A stretch of DNA of 33,026 nt from an uncultured Verrucomicrobiales bacterium (lineage in GTDB: Bacteria; Verrucomicrobiota; Verrucomicrobiia; Verrucomicrobiales; Akkermansiaceae): NCBI GenBank assembly GCA_937928545.1, contig CALGJQ010000070.1:1-33026 (forward strand), written 5' to 3'. The position numbers were made by a program, and so were the translations under genes. Positions 1 to 8,218 of this stretch are shown in pieces. A model generated the notes under the pieces. The model made no database searches. It saw only the letters and a list, made by a program, of their open reading frames with translations, and was not told the origin of the DNA. Each line of letters opens with the position of its first letter. Positions within the stretch are counted from its first letter, which is position 1.

Positions 1-28
1 GGGTGAGGTATGGGTTTTCTTGGTTCAT
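1..28 (-). CDS. possible N-terminus of a gene running off the left edge
   Basis: On the minus strand an ATG at 28-26 opens a frame of nine codons that leaves the window, reading MNQENPYLT. A short polar start with Asn-Pro-Tyr resembles the N-terminus of many small PVC-group membrane proteins that begin with an NPY..P motif, but nine residues prove nothing. A perfect TATAAT lies 34 bases upstream on the same strand. No clear Shine-Dalgarno is visible. The product is unknown. Confidence 0.3.
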
Positions 29-61
29 GGGGTAGGATTAGTTGGGGGGTGAGTTTTTGCT

Positions 62-67
62 ATTATA
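62..67 (-). promoter_or_regulatory. candidate -10 box (TATAAT)
   Basis: The minus strand carries a perfect TATAAT here, in an AT-rich patch inside otherwise G-rich sequence, suitably placed for transcription leftward into the possible gene at 28-1. No good -35 hexamer is seen 16-18 bases upstream, so this is a weak call. Confidence 0.3.
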
Positions 68-92
68 AAGTGGTGGGGAAATTGTTGGGGGT

Positions 93-274
93 GGGCAGTC
101 TGGAGACAGCCCTTCCAAGGGGGTGTTTGCCTGTCGGCAAAAGGGTGATGGTTCCATTCGCTGCGCTGCTGGAACTTTGCACTTAAACTGGCTCGCTGAG
201 GCTCGTCATTGTTCGAAAGGCCTCCGGCCTTTACGCCATAACGCCACCTTAGCTCGCTAGGGTGGCGTTATGGC
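93..274. repeat. run of five small inverted repeats
   Basis: Five hairpins follow one another: 93-112 (9-bp arms, one mismatch), 126-141 (6-bp arms, 4-base loop), 151-175 (6-bp arms), 216-232 (7-bp arms, 3-base loop) and 235-274 (14-bp perfect arms, 12-base loop). The last overlaps the encoded CCA end of the tRNA gene and could shape its 3' processing or termination. No open frame is credible here. The first hairpin resembles one at 13671-13690, suggesting a dispersed intergenic repeat. Confidence 0.55.
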
Positions 275-362
275 GGAGGGGGAGGGATTCGAACCCTCGG
301 TAGCTTTGACACTACGTCGGTTTTCAAGACCGGTGCATTAAACCAGACTCTGCCACCCCTCC
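271..362 (-). tRNA. tRNA-Ser (UGA)
   Basis: The minus strand folds as a class II tRNA. A 7-bp acceptor stem GGAGGGG/CCCCTCC joins positions 362-356 with 281-275. The anticodon loop carries TGA at 326-324, there is a long variable arm typical of serine tRNA, and the T loop is GGTTCGAATCC. The CCA end is encoded (273-271). It reads UCN codons. It lies 58 bases downstream of the phosphatase gene on the same strand. Confidence 0.95.
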
Positions 363-420
363 GCGTTGGGGGAGTTTTGAGAGGGAGAACGCTTTTTGCA
401 AGAAAAAGAGAATGCGGAGT

Positions 421-906
421 CTAAATTTTTTGGGTTTGGCGGATGTGAGCAAGAAGTCCCTCGGAGCCGTCTTCGATGAGGTCGGTGACGAGTTCGAAGC
501 CGGCATCGCCGCCGTAGTAGGGGTCGGGGACTTCGTCGTGGTCGTGCTTTGTGCAGAAGTCGGTGAACTTTCGTACTTTGGCGCGGTCTTGATCGCTTTT
601 GGCGAGTTTGATGATGTTGGCGTAATTTTCGTCATCCATGGTGAGGATGAGGTCGAAGATTTCGAAGTCGCGGAGGCTGAATTGTCGGGAGGTGCCGGTG
701 ACTTGGTAGCCGCGTTTTTTGATGGTTTTGGACATGCGGGCATCGGGTGACTTTCCGGTGTGGAAGCCGATGGTGCCGGATGAATCGCATGAGATTTGGT
801 CGGAAAGACCGGCTTCGATGACGAGGTGACGGAAGATGTTTTCACCTGCGGGGGAGCGACAGATGTTGCCCATACAGACGAAGAGAATCTGAAAAGGAGT
901 GTGCAT
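421..906 (-). CDS. low-molecular-weight protein-tyrosine phosphatase
   Basis: A 161-residue cytoplasmic phosphatase of the LMW-PTP family, which removes phosphate from phosphotyrosine and in bacteria is often tied to envelope or polysaccharide control. The N-terminal P-loop VCMGNICRSP contains the C-x5-R signature (nucleophile Cys and phosphate-binding Arg), and the DPYYGG loop carries the general-acid Asp. Length matches the family (about 150-165). I start at ATG 906, eight bases after the stop of the upstream FGE-like gene. A longer frame continues upstream only through shadow sequence inside that gene. The spacing implies co-transcription with the FGE-like gene. The substrate cannot be told from sequence. 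Confidence 0.93.
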   Translation of the reverse strand: MHTPFQILFVCMGNICRSPAGENIFRHLVIEAGLSDQISCDSSGTIGFHTGKSPDARMSKTIKKRGYQVTGTSRQFSLRDFEIFDLILTMDDENYANIIKLAKSDQDRAKVRKFTDFCTKHDHDEVPDPYYGGDAGFELVTDLIEDGSEGLLAHIRQTQKI

Positions 907-914
907 GAATCGGG

Positions 915-1961
915 TTATTTGGATTTTGCGCAACGGAAGCCAGTGTGGTTGGCGGGGGCGAGGGACTCGGAGTAGTGTCGTGCGCCGGGGCGGTAGCGGA
1001 GGCAGTAGGAGGAGTGGCAAAGGTAGGAGCCGCCTTTGGTGACGTGGAGGAAGCTGAGGGGGTGTTGACGGCCAAAGACGATGGGGCTGGGCCATTTTCC
1101 TTTTTGGAGGAACCAGGTGACTTCGGGTTGGCTGACTCCGCCGGAGGGACCGGTGGGGTCGGGCTTGGGATTCTTGATGAAGATCTCGTAGTAGTCAGGG
1201 CGGTAGTAGTCTGAGCAATGTTCCCAGACATTTCCGGCCATGTCGTAGAGGCCGAAGTCGTTAGCGGGGAAAGATTTGACGGGAGCGGAGCCGATGAAGC
1301 CGTCTTTGCCGGTGTCGTTGTGGGGGAATTCTCCGGTGAAGATGTTGGCGAGCCACTTTTTGCCGGGCTTGGATTCGGTGCCCCAGGTGTAGTCGAGTTC
1401 TTCTTTTCCACCGCGGGCGGCGAGTTCCCATTCGGCTTCGGTGGGGAGTCGTTTGCCGGCCCATTTGGCGTAGGCATTGGCGTCTTCCCAGGTGACGCAG
1501 ACGACGGGGTGGTTTTCTTTCCCTTTGAGGTCGGAGCCTTTTCCGGTGGGAGTTTTCCATGAGGCACCTTCTTCAAAGCGCCACCATTGCCATTCGGCGC
1601 CTTGGCCTTGGAGTTTGACCGCTTGTGGTGGGCCGGAGAAGACGAGGGCGCCGGGCTTGAGAGCTTCGGGCGGGGCTTTGGGGAAATCTTTGACCGACCA
1701 GCCGCGCTCGGCTTGGGTTTTGTATCCGGTGGCGTCGACGAATTTTTGGAATTGGGCGTTGGTGACCTCGTGAGTGTCGATGAAGAAGCCGCTGACAGTG
1801 ACTTTGTGAACGGGTCGTTCTTCGGGGTTGTGGGGGAATTCGGGCTTCTCTTTGGTGCCACGAGTGTACGTTTTCCCTTCGATCCAGACCATGCCTTCGG
1901 GTGACTTGGTCTCAGCGTGGAGGAGTGAGATGAAGGGCAGGAGATAAAAGAGGCGTTTCAT
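915..1961 (-). CDS. secreted formylglycine-generating-enzyme (SUMF1/FGE) family protein
   Basis: A 348-residue protein with a Sec signal peptide (MKRLFYLLPFISLLHA) followed by a full FGE-sulfatase domain. The domain opens with GMVWIEG, has the FFIDTHEVTNAQF block, W-E-D-A-x-A-Y-A-K-W and RLPTEAEWELAARGG motifs, and ends in GGSYLCHSSYC..GFRCA. Cys315 and Cys320 match in spacing the two active-site cysteines of human FGE, so this copy may really convert a sulfatase Cys to formylglycine. That would suit the sulfatase-rich PVC bacteria, though no sulfatase lies in this window. It is the first gene of a probable two-gene unit with the phosphatase. A non-catalytic role as a SUMF1-fold binding protein remains possible. 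Confidence 0.9.
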   Translation of the reverse strand: MKRLFYLLPFISLLHAETKSPEGMVWIEGKTYTRGTKEKPEFPHNPEERPVHKVTVSGFFIDTHEVTNAQFQKFVDATGYKTQAERGWSVKDFPKAPPEALKPGALVFSGPPQAVKLQGQGAEWQWWRFEEGASWKTPTGKGSDLKGKENHPVVCVTWEDANAYAKWAGKRLPTEAEWELAARGGKEELDYTWGTESKPGKKWLANIFTGEFPHNDTGKDGFIGSAPVKSFPANDFGLYDMAGNVWEHCSDYYRPDYYEIFIKNPKPDPTGPSGGVSQPEVTWFLQKGKWPSPIVFGRQHPLSFLHVTKGGSYLCHSSYCLRYRPGARHYSESLAPANHTGFRCAKSK

Positions 1962-2000
1962 GAGGCTTGGATTTCGTGAGGGGACACCTTAACTACGGTG

Positions 2001-2765
2001 ATGGCCATCACGAAGTTTCGCCCATGTATTGATCTGCACGAAGGGAAAGTGAAGCAGATTGTAGGGGGGAGCTTGAGCGACGAGGGCGCGGTGGAGAATT
2101 TTGTCTCGGAGAAGGCTCCGAGTTGGTATGCCGAGAAATTTGCGGGCGATGATCTACGTGGAGGTCACGTGATTAAGTTGGGACCGGGGAATGATGCGGC
2201 GGCGAGGGAAGCGCTGGCGGCTTGGCCTGGGGGCTTGCAAATCGGGGGCGGGATCACGCGAGAGAACGCGGCAGAGTGGTTGGAGGCGGGTGCGAGCGAG
2301 GTGATTGTGACTTCGTGGCTTTTTGATGAGGCGGGGAAGTTTTTGGAGGATCGTTTGGCGGCTTTAGTGGAGGAAGTTGGGGCGGAGAAGATCGTGTTGG
2401 ATCTGAGTTGTCGGCAAGTGGGCGAGGGATGGAAGGTGGCGATGAATCGCTGGCAGACCATCACGGAGATGGAGATTAATTTGGAGACGGTGGGGGAGCT
2501 GGCGAAGTCGTGCGGAGAGTTTTTGGTGCACGCGGCGGATGTTGAAGGTCAGTGCGCGGGAGTGGATGTGCCTTTGGTGAATTTGCTGGGAGAGTGGGAT
2601 GGGTGCAAAATGACTTATGCCGGTGGAGTGCGAGGGCTGGAGGATTTGAAGTTGATCAATGAGGCGAGTGGTGGGCGGCTGGATGCGACGGTGGGGAGTG
2701 CGCTGGATTTGTTTGGTGGGAGCGGGGTGACTTATGCGGAGCTGCTAGAGTGGAATCGAGATTAG
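2001..2765 (+). CDS. hisA: eukaryotic-type HisA (ProFAR / phosphoribosylformimino-AICAR ribotide isomerase)
   Basis: The 254-residue (beta/alpha)8 isomerase opens N'-5'-ProFAR to PRFAR, the fourth step of histidine synthesis. It follows the yeast HIS6 pattern rather than ordinary bacterial HisA: FRPCIDLHEGKVKQIVGG near the N-terminus, HVIKLGPGNDAAAREAL, LQIGGGI, VIVTSWLF, a central VAMNRWQT and FLVHAADVEGQCAGVD. I choose ATG 2001; a GTG at 1998 in the same frame would add one residue. No good Shine-Dalgarno precedes either. It is divergent from the FGE gene with only about 40 bases between, and no other his genes are nearby. Confidence 0.9.
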   Translation: MAITKFRPCIDLHEGKVKQIVGGSLSDEGAVENFVSEKAPSWYAEKFAGDDLRGGHVIKLGPGNDAAAREALAAWPGGLQIGGGITRENAAEWLEAGASEVIVTSWLFDEAGKFLEDRLAALVEEVGAEKIVLDLSCRQVGEGWKVAMNRWQTITEMEINLETVGELAKSCGEFLVHAADVEGQCAGVDVPLVNLLGEWDGCKMTYAGGVRGLEDLKLINEASGGRLDATVGSALDLFGGSGVTYAELLEWNRD

Positions 2766-2819
2766 GCGGGACTTTTCGTTGGTAAGCTGGTTCTGCCGAG
2801 ACTAGTCTCTTCGCAATAT

Positions 2820-4220
2820 ATGAAACTCAAGTTTTGCGGAGCAGCAGGGACGACGACAGGGTCGCAGCATCTTTTGGAAGTGAACGGTCAGCGGATCCTT
2901 TTGGATTGTGGGCTTTATCAAGGACGACGTGGCGATGCACATGAGATTAATTGTTGCTTCCCGCACTTTGATCCGAAGTCGATTGATCAGGTGGTGCTTT
3001 CGCACGCGCACATTGATCACAGTGGAAACTTGCCGAATCTTACGAGCAAGGGTTTCAACGGGAATATTTATGCGACCTTTGCGACGCGTGATCTTTGCGC
3101 CGTGATGTTGGCTGATTCTGCTCGCATTCAGCAGTCTGATGCAGAGTGGATGAATAAGCGGAACAAGAAAGAGGGAAAGCCGCTCATTGAGCCGCTTTAT
3201 TCTCCGATTGATGCCGAGCTCTGCCTCCGTCAGTTCGTGAACGTGGGCTATGGACGTAAGATGATGATCGCGAAGGGGGTTGAGATGACCTTTATCGATG
3301 CGGGTCACATTCTGGGAAGTGCTCAGATCATTTTGGACATTGAGGACGAGGAGGATGGTAAGAAGAAGCGTCTCCTCTTTTCGGGTGATGTGGGGCGTGG
3401 CGATAACGACCTTTTACGTGATCCTGAGGGGTGTGAAGATGTGGATTATGTGATCATGGAGAGCACCTACGGTGGCCGTGAGCACGAGCTGGGTGCTGGT
3501 GCTGATGAGGCGGTTGCGGAGATTTTAGGGAAGGCTTTGAAGAAGGGTGGCAAGGTGATCATCCCGGCCTTCGCGGTCGAGCGGACGCAGCAGTTGCTCT
3601 ATGTTTTACACCAACTTTTCAAGAGCGGCGCGATTCCGGAGACTCCTGTTTATGTGGATAGCCCGCTGGCGGTGAATGCGACGGAGATTTTCCGTCTGCA
3701 TAAGGAGTGCTTTAATGACGAAGTTTATGAGGTGTTGTTTGATCGCAATAATCCCTTTGGATTCGAGGGGCTTACTTTGATTCGGTCGGTCGCTAAATCG
3801 AAGGATTTGAATAAAGACGAGCGTCAGTCGATCGTGATTTCAGCTTCGGGTATGTGCGAAGCTGGTCGGATTCTGCACCACCTTAAAAATGGCATCGGCG
3901 ACAAGCGGAACACCGTTCTCTTCGTTGGATACTGTGCTCAGCAAACCCTAGGTTGGAAGATTCGTGAGGGTCACGACAAGGTGAAGATTTTTGGAAAAGA
4001 GTATGCGGTGCGCGCAAATATCGAGATCATGGATTCGTTCTCTGGTCATGCAGATCACTCGGAGTTGATTGACTACTTTCACGAAATTAAGGGACCGAAG
4101 AAGAAGGTCTGGTTGGTCCACGGAGAAACGACTCGTTCAGAAGCGATGTGTGAGGCTCTTAAAGAGGTTCACGACGGAGAGGTGAGTGTGGCGGAGCTCG
4201 GGACCACGGTGGAGTTTTAA
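2820..4220 (+). CDS. beta-CASP metallo-beta-lactamase ribonuclease (CPSF/YSH1-like)
   Basis: A 466-residue MBL-fold protein with a beta-CASP cap, the family of RNA-processing nucleases that includes CPSF73 and bacterial YSH1-type enzymes. Zinc ligands are visible: HAHIDH at residues 62-67, the DAGHILGSA histidine near 162, SGDVGRG, and the C-terminal SFSGHADHSEL and VHGE histidines. The cap includes AFAVERTQQLLY and ISASGMCEAGRI. It most likely cleaves or trims RNA in the cytoplasm. It starts 54 bases after hisA and may share its transcript. It converges on hsdR with a 29-base gap holding a weak 7-bp hairpin (4232-4251) without a U tract. Confidence 0.9.
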   Translation: MKLKFCGAAGTTTGSQHLLEVNGQRILLDCGLYQGRRGDAHEINCCFPHFDPKSIDQVVLSHAHIDHSGNLPNLTSKGFNGNIYATFATRDLCAVMLADSARIQQSDAEWMNKRNKKEGKPLIEPLYSPIDAELCLRQFVNVGYGRKMMIAKGVEMTFIDAGHILGSAQIILDIEDEEDGKKKRLLFSGDVGRGDNDLLRDPEGCEDVDYVIMESTYGGREHELGAGADEAVAEILGKALKKGGKVIIPAFAVERTQQLLYVLHQLFKSGAIPETPVYVDSPLAVNATEIFRLHKECFNDEVYEVLFDRNNPFGFEGLTLIRSVAKSKDLNKDERQSIVISASGMCEAGRILHHLKNGIGDKRNTVLFVGYCAQQTLGWKIREGHDKVKIFGKEYAVRANIEIMDSFSGHADHSELIDYFHEIKGPKKKVWLVHGETTRSEAMCEALKEVHDGEVSVAELGTTVEF

Positions 4221-4249
4221 CGAATGGTAGCAAGGGGATGAAAGTTCCC

Positions 4250-7200
4250 TTAGGCTACTCCGTCCTCGTAGACCGAAACTCCCTGATCGGGATACTTCTC
4301 CAGCACATGCTGGAAGAGCACTCCGCATTTTTTTTCGAAAAGTTCGGCGGTGTATTTCTCGGGCAAACCGGAATCGAGCATCTTCTCGATCTCAACCCGT
4401 ACGGCGGCTCGGGTCGTCCGCTTGTTTCGCCAAGCTAGGACGAGAAGTTCGGTTTTTAGTTTGGCCAGGAGTTCCTTGCAGACTTTCTTGATCGACTCGG
4501 TTTCTTTGGGATCCAAGTCCGGTCCGGGGCGGGTGAGTATGTCAAAGATGGCGAGTTGTTCTTCGCTGACATTTTCGCGGACGTGGCGCTGTTCTTCTTC
4601 GTTCAGGTCTTTGGATAGGTTTACCAACTCTTCGAAGAGTTCTTCGATGCTCAAAGCCCCGTTGTTGTATTCCTCAATCATCTTTTGGAAACGATCAAGG
4701 AAGTCGTGACGCGTCGCGTTGAGACGGATCATGTTGTCGAGTTTCCGCTCGATTAGGGCACGGAGTTGTTGCGCTTCGGTGTTCTTGGTCTTGCTCTTCG
4801 CGAACTTTTTTTCAAGCACCGCAAAGTCGATCTGACTGAGATCAACCGTCTTGGCTTCTTCCCCTGGTTTGACATGGGGCTCGGCAATAATCGCACCGTC
4901 TAACACATTAGAGATTTCACCCATTACCGCAGAGATGTCCACGGGATTAGACTGCGCTCGTAAGGCCTTTGCCAGTTGATCGATCACCTGAGAGAGAGGG
5001 GCAAGCGTCGGGATGATTGGATCGGGCATGACGGCTTTGTAAAGTCGTTGAACGTCGCGATCATGAGCTAGAAATTCGTCCTTTACTGCGTCGGTGCGAA
5101 GAAGCTGGTTTACTGCAGGAATAAAGTGAGACACGGGGTCCGTGATGATCGCTTCGAGATCAACATTCTGCTTCCGGCAGAAATCTCGAATTTGGTTCAA
5201 AGCAATCTTCAGTGCTTCGATCAACTCGGACATGTCTTTCACCGGCATCCCACCGTCACCGTCTTTCCCGTTTCCGTAGATCGCTAAGGCCTTCTCTAAT
5301 TCGGTGAAGACATTCGCATAGTCCACGATCAGACCGTTGACCTTGTCACCATAGACTCGGTTTGCGCGGGCGATGGTTTGCATCAGGGTGTGGCCACGCA
5401 TTGGCTTATCGAGATAGAGCGTGGAACAACTCGGTGCATCGAAGCCCGTCAGCCACATTGCGCAAACGAAGACCAAGCGGAGTTCATCTTTGGAATCCTT
5501 GAACTTGGTTTCGAGATCTTCCTTCACGATGCGCTCGCGGTGGGGGAGAATATCGAAGCCTTTCGCCTTCATTTCGGAGATCTCGTTTTGCCCCGAAGAG
5601 ACTACGACTGCCATGTCGGTTTCGTTGAGATTTTTGAGTCGAGCCACGAGGACCTCGCGGGCAGGAGAGGGGGCTTCATATTTGGAGACCTCGGCCAGCA
5701 CCCGTTCTTTCTCAGCATCCCACTCGACTTGGACCTTCGCGAACATCTTCAGGGTGGTCAACTTATCGATCGAAATCACCATCGCCTTGCCTTGGTAGCC
5801 GCGATTGAGGAAATGATGCACGATGTCCTTCGCCACGGTGTCCAACCTCTCCTCGCGGGTGATCAGGTGGTAGCGTTTACCCAGCACCTTCTTGAGCTTC
5901 TCTTCCTGATCATCATCCAGCCCGGCATCATCGATGACACCGTAGATTTCGTCGTTCAGTTCTGGGTTCGTGATCTGTAGTTCCGGAGTCCGGTTCTCGT
6001 AGTAGAGCGGCACCGTCGCGCCGTCTTCCACGCTCTGCTTGAAATCGTAGATGCTCACGTAGTCGCCAAAGACCTCCCGCGTCCTTTCTTCTCCAGCAAT
6101 CAGTGGTGTTCCCGTGAAGGCCACGAACTTCGCATTCGGCAAAGCCGTCCGCATGTTCATCGCCAGCGTGTCGTATTGGCTGCGGTGCGCCTCGTCCGTC
6201 AGCACGATGATGTCGTCCCGCTCGCTCAGCACCGAGTGGAGCGTTCCGGGATCGGTGCGGAACTTGTGGATCAGGGTGAAGACGTAGCGGTGGTCCTCGC
6301 CCAAGAGCTTGCGCAGATTCTTCCCGCTCGTCGCTTGGCACAGCTCGGAGGCTGCGCCGCAGGTTGAAAAGGTCCGGTAAATTTGTGTGTCCAGCTCCGT
6401 CCGGTCCGTGATTACCACGAAGGTCCAGTTGCCAGCCAGCTTGCGGAAGACCTTCTCTGCGAAGAACACCATCGAGTAGCTCTTGCCGCTCCCTTGCGTG
6501 TGCCAGAAGACACCCACGCGACCGTCCTCCGTCGTCTTCAGGGCCTCGACCGCACGGTTCACGCCGAGGAACTGATGATTCCGCGCTACGAGCTTGCCGA
6601 CCGCTCCTTTACTCTCCGAGAAGCGGGTGAAGTTCTCCACCAGATCTAAAAGCCGACTCTTCTCACAAGTTCCACGCAGGAGGGTGTTCAGTGAAATATT
6701 CGGCGTCTCTTCCTCGTCCGCCACCTTCTTCCAATCCGCAAAGTGTTCCCATTCTGCCGTCAAGCTGCCGATCTTACTCTGCACCCCATTCGAAACGAGG
6801 AGGAAGCCGTTGTAGTGAAAAAGTTGCGGGATCGTCTCCTTGTAGTCTGTTAGGTTCTTATCAAATCCCTCCCGCACATTCACTCCCGGCTTCTTTAGCT
6901 CGATCAAGATCAGCGGCAGCCCGTTCACGAAGCCGATCAAATCAGTCCGCCGTGTGTAGAGATCGCCAGTGATCCAGAACTGCGAGACCACTAGGAAATC
7001 ATTCGCCGCCGTATCGTCCCAATCGATCACCCGCACCACATCGATCCGCTGCCCGCCACGCTCGCGATCTGGAATCGTCACCTTCACTCCGCCGCGCAGT
7101 AGCTTATCGATCTCGCGATTTCCTTCCACCAAACTTAACGCCGAGCGATCCCGCGTCAGTTCCTCCGCCGCCGCATCTAGTGCCTCGACAGGGAGGTCCG

Positions 7201-7387
7201 GATTCAGCTTCTCCAGCACCGGCCGCAGTCGCGAAACCAAGACGACCTCACGCTTCGCCTCTCGTCCAAGCGAACTGACACCACCCGCCCACTCATCATA
7301 GGCATTCACCGAGTCCCAGCCCAACTCATGCTCCAGGAGCTGAATCGCGGGTTGTTCGATGAGATGATCTTCGGTGTAGCCGGACAT
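4250..7387 (-). CDS. hsdR: type I restriction enzyme R subunit HsdR
   Basis: The 1045-residue motor and nuclease subunit of a type I restriction enzyme. The N-terminal nuclease domain has the E-x-K of PLILIELKKP at 163-165. The SF2 translocase follows with Walker A HTQGSGKS at 296-303, LTDEAH at 397-401, AFTGTP, and motif VI in TIARANRVYG. A long helical C-terminal part follows, and the length is normal. The gene begins 3 nt after the stop of the AbiEii-like gene (TAACCCATG), so it is probably translated by coupling to that gene. It is separated from hsdM and hsdS by four unrelated genes. Key motifs are intact, so it should be functional if expressed. Confidence 0.97.
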   Translation of the reverse strand: MSGYTEDHLIEQPAIQLLEHELGWDSVNAYDEWAGGVSSLGREAKREVVLVSRLRPVLEKLNPDLPVEALDAAAEELTRDRSALSLVEGNREIDKLLRGGVKVTIPDRERGGQRIDVVRVIDWDDTAANDFLVVSQFWITGDLYTRRTDLIGFVNGLPLILIELKKPGVNVREGFDKNLTDYKETIPQLFHYNGFLLVSNGVQSKIGSLTAEWEHFADWKKVADEEETPNISLNTLLRGTCEKSRLLDLVENFTRFSESKGAVGKLVARNHQFLGVNRAVEALKTTEDGRVGVFWHTQGSGKSYSMVFFAEKVFRKLAGNWTFVVITDRTELDTQIYRTFSTCGAASELCQATSGKNLRKLLGEDHRYVFTLIHKFRTDPGTLHSVLSERDDIIVLTDEAHRSQYDTLAMNMRTALPNAKFVAFTGTPLIAGEERTREVFGDYVSIYDFKQSVEDGATVPLYYENRTPELQITNPELNDEIYGVIDDAGLDDDQEEKLKKVLGKRYHLITREERLDTVAKDIVHHFLNRGYQGKAMVISIDKLTTLKMFAKVQVEWDAEKERVLAEVSKYEAPSPAREVLVARLKNLNETDMAVVVSSGQNEISEMKAKGFDILPHRERIVKEDLETKFKDSKDELRLVFVCAMWLTGFDAPSCSTLYLDKPMRGHTLMQTIARANRVYGDKVNGLIVDYANVFTELEKALAIYGNGKDGDGGMPVKDMSELIEALKIALNQIRDFCRKQNVDLEAIITDPVSHFIPAVNQLLRTDAVKDEFLAHDRDVQRLYKAVMPDPIIPTLAPLSQVIDQLAKALRAQSNPVDISAVMGEISNVLDGAIIAEPHVKPGEEAKTVDLSQIDFAVLEKKFAKSKTKNTEAQQLRALIERKLDNMIRLNATRHDFLDRFQKMIEEYNNGALSIEELFEELVNLSKDLNEEEQRHVRENVSEEQLAIFDILTRPGPDLDPKETESIKKVCKELLAKLKTELLVLAWRNKRTTRAAVRVEIEKMLDSGLPEKYTAELFEKKCGVLFQHVLEKYPDQGVSVYEDGVA

Positions 7388-7390
7388 GGG

Positions 7391-8218
7391 TTAGGCGTTG
7401 ATGAGGGCTCTCGCGATTGAAGCGAGGTTCGTTTTTAAAAGGACCTCTTTGTTCGTGTCGGCGCTTTTTCCATAACAAAATTGGTGTGCAAGAACGGGGC
7501 CCTCATCTTGGATCTCTAGGAAATGCTTGGAAAGCGTTTCCGCGGCTAAGGCGTAGGCGGGATTGTCAGCCTCTGCTTCCGCATGGAAGGCGCTTACGGC
7601 GGCGGCGGCACCTTTGGAATAGGAACTCACAGCCACGAAGATATCGTAGGCGTCCTTTGCCTTTTTTTCGTTTTGGCGTTGAGCAAAAGCATTGAGCTTC
7701 AGCACGATGAGAGCTCCGATTCCACAAAAAGGAATATGAAAGGTCCGTTGATCTCCGAAGCGGTCGATCCCCTTGACCTCGAGTTTTTCGCGGGTCGCTA
7801 GAGCTCTGTTGATACCCGGGCAGACCGAGGCGGCTACATTACTGACACTGCGGGTTCCGGTGGTGCTGGGAGGATGTTCGGTGAGGAAGTCGAGGTAGAG
7901 GGGGCCATGTGATGTCTCCTGATAGAGTCGTCCCGTTTCGTTTTCTCGATACCCCAGCATTTGCAGATCGAATTGAACCGTGCCTTTCATTCCTGCATCG
8001 GTGCCGAGACTGATCCCCAGATCGACGTCAATCGTTGCTGTGTTTGGGAAGACCCGATTTTCGGTTGCCTTGGTGTGATGATAAACAGCGAGACCACCAA
8101 TCACGACGAGATCTTGGTGGAATTTTTCTAAGCCATCCCAAGCTTCGAAAAGTGCTTTCTCGGCAGAAGCTAGGCCCTGCATCGAGTAGCTTCCGAGACT
8201 GTAATTTTCTTCGCTCAT
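7391..8218 (-). CDS. AbiEii-like nucleotidyltransferase-fold protein (putative type IV toxin)
   Basis: A 275-residue protein with features of a minimal nucleotidyltransferase: VVIGGLAVYHH (GG at about 41-42) followed by TIDVDLGIS, whose Asp-x-Asp (about 64-66) fits the metal-binding pair. The later AKDAYDIFVAV resembles the (K)xxDxYDI helix of AbiEii-type proteins. AbiEii toxins modify NTPs or tRNA in abortive infection. The assignment rests on these motifs plus an AbiEi-like partner directly upstream. I choose ATG 8218: it forms an ATGA overlap with the upstream stop and has AGGAGG six bases before it. ATG 8224 abuts the Shine-Dalgarno and is unlikely. The following gene, hsdR, begins 3 nt downstream. 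Confidence 0.65.
   Translation of the reverse strand: MSEENYSLGSYSMQGLASAEKALFEAWDGLEKFHQDLVVIGGLAVYHHTKATENRVFPNTATIDVDLGISLGTDAGMKGTVQFDLQMLGYRENETGRLYQETSHGPLYLDFLTEHPPSTTGTRSVSNVAASVCPGINRALATREKLEVKGIDRFGDQRTFHIPFCGIGALIVLKLNAFAQRQNEKKAKDAYDIFVAVSSYSKGAAAAVSAFHAEAEADNPAYALAAETLSKHFLEIQDEGPVLAHQFCYGKSADTNKEVLLKTNLASIARALINA

Noticed and set aside
93..274. CRISPR array
   Set aside because: The repeats are different hairpins without a constant repeat-spacer pattern, and no cas genes are present.
271..362. Phage or island attachment site at tRNA-Ser
   Set aside because: No integrase and no direct repeat of the tRNA 3' end was seen in the window.
842..1861. Long minus-strand frame rich in Ser, Pro and Thr across the FGE gene
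   Set aside because: It is an off-frame reading of the FGE-like gene; its low-complexity composition comes from biased codons and it has no domain.
4232..4251. Hairpin between the beta-CASP gene and hsdR as a terminator
   Set aside because: The 7-bp stem includes a G-U pair and there is no U tract on either strand; too weak to call.
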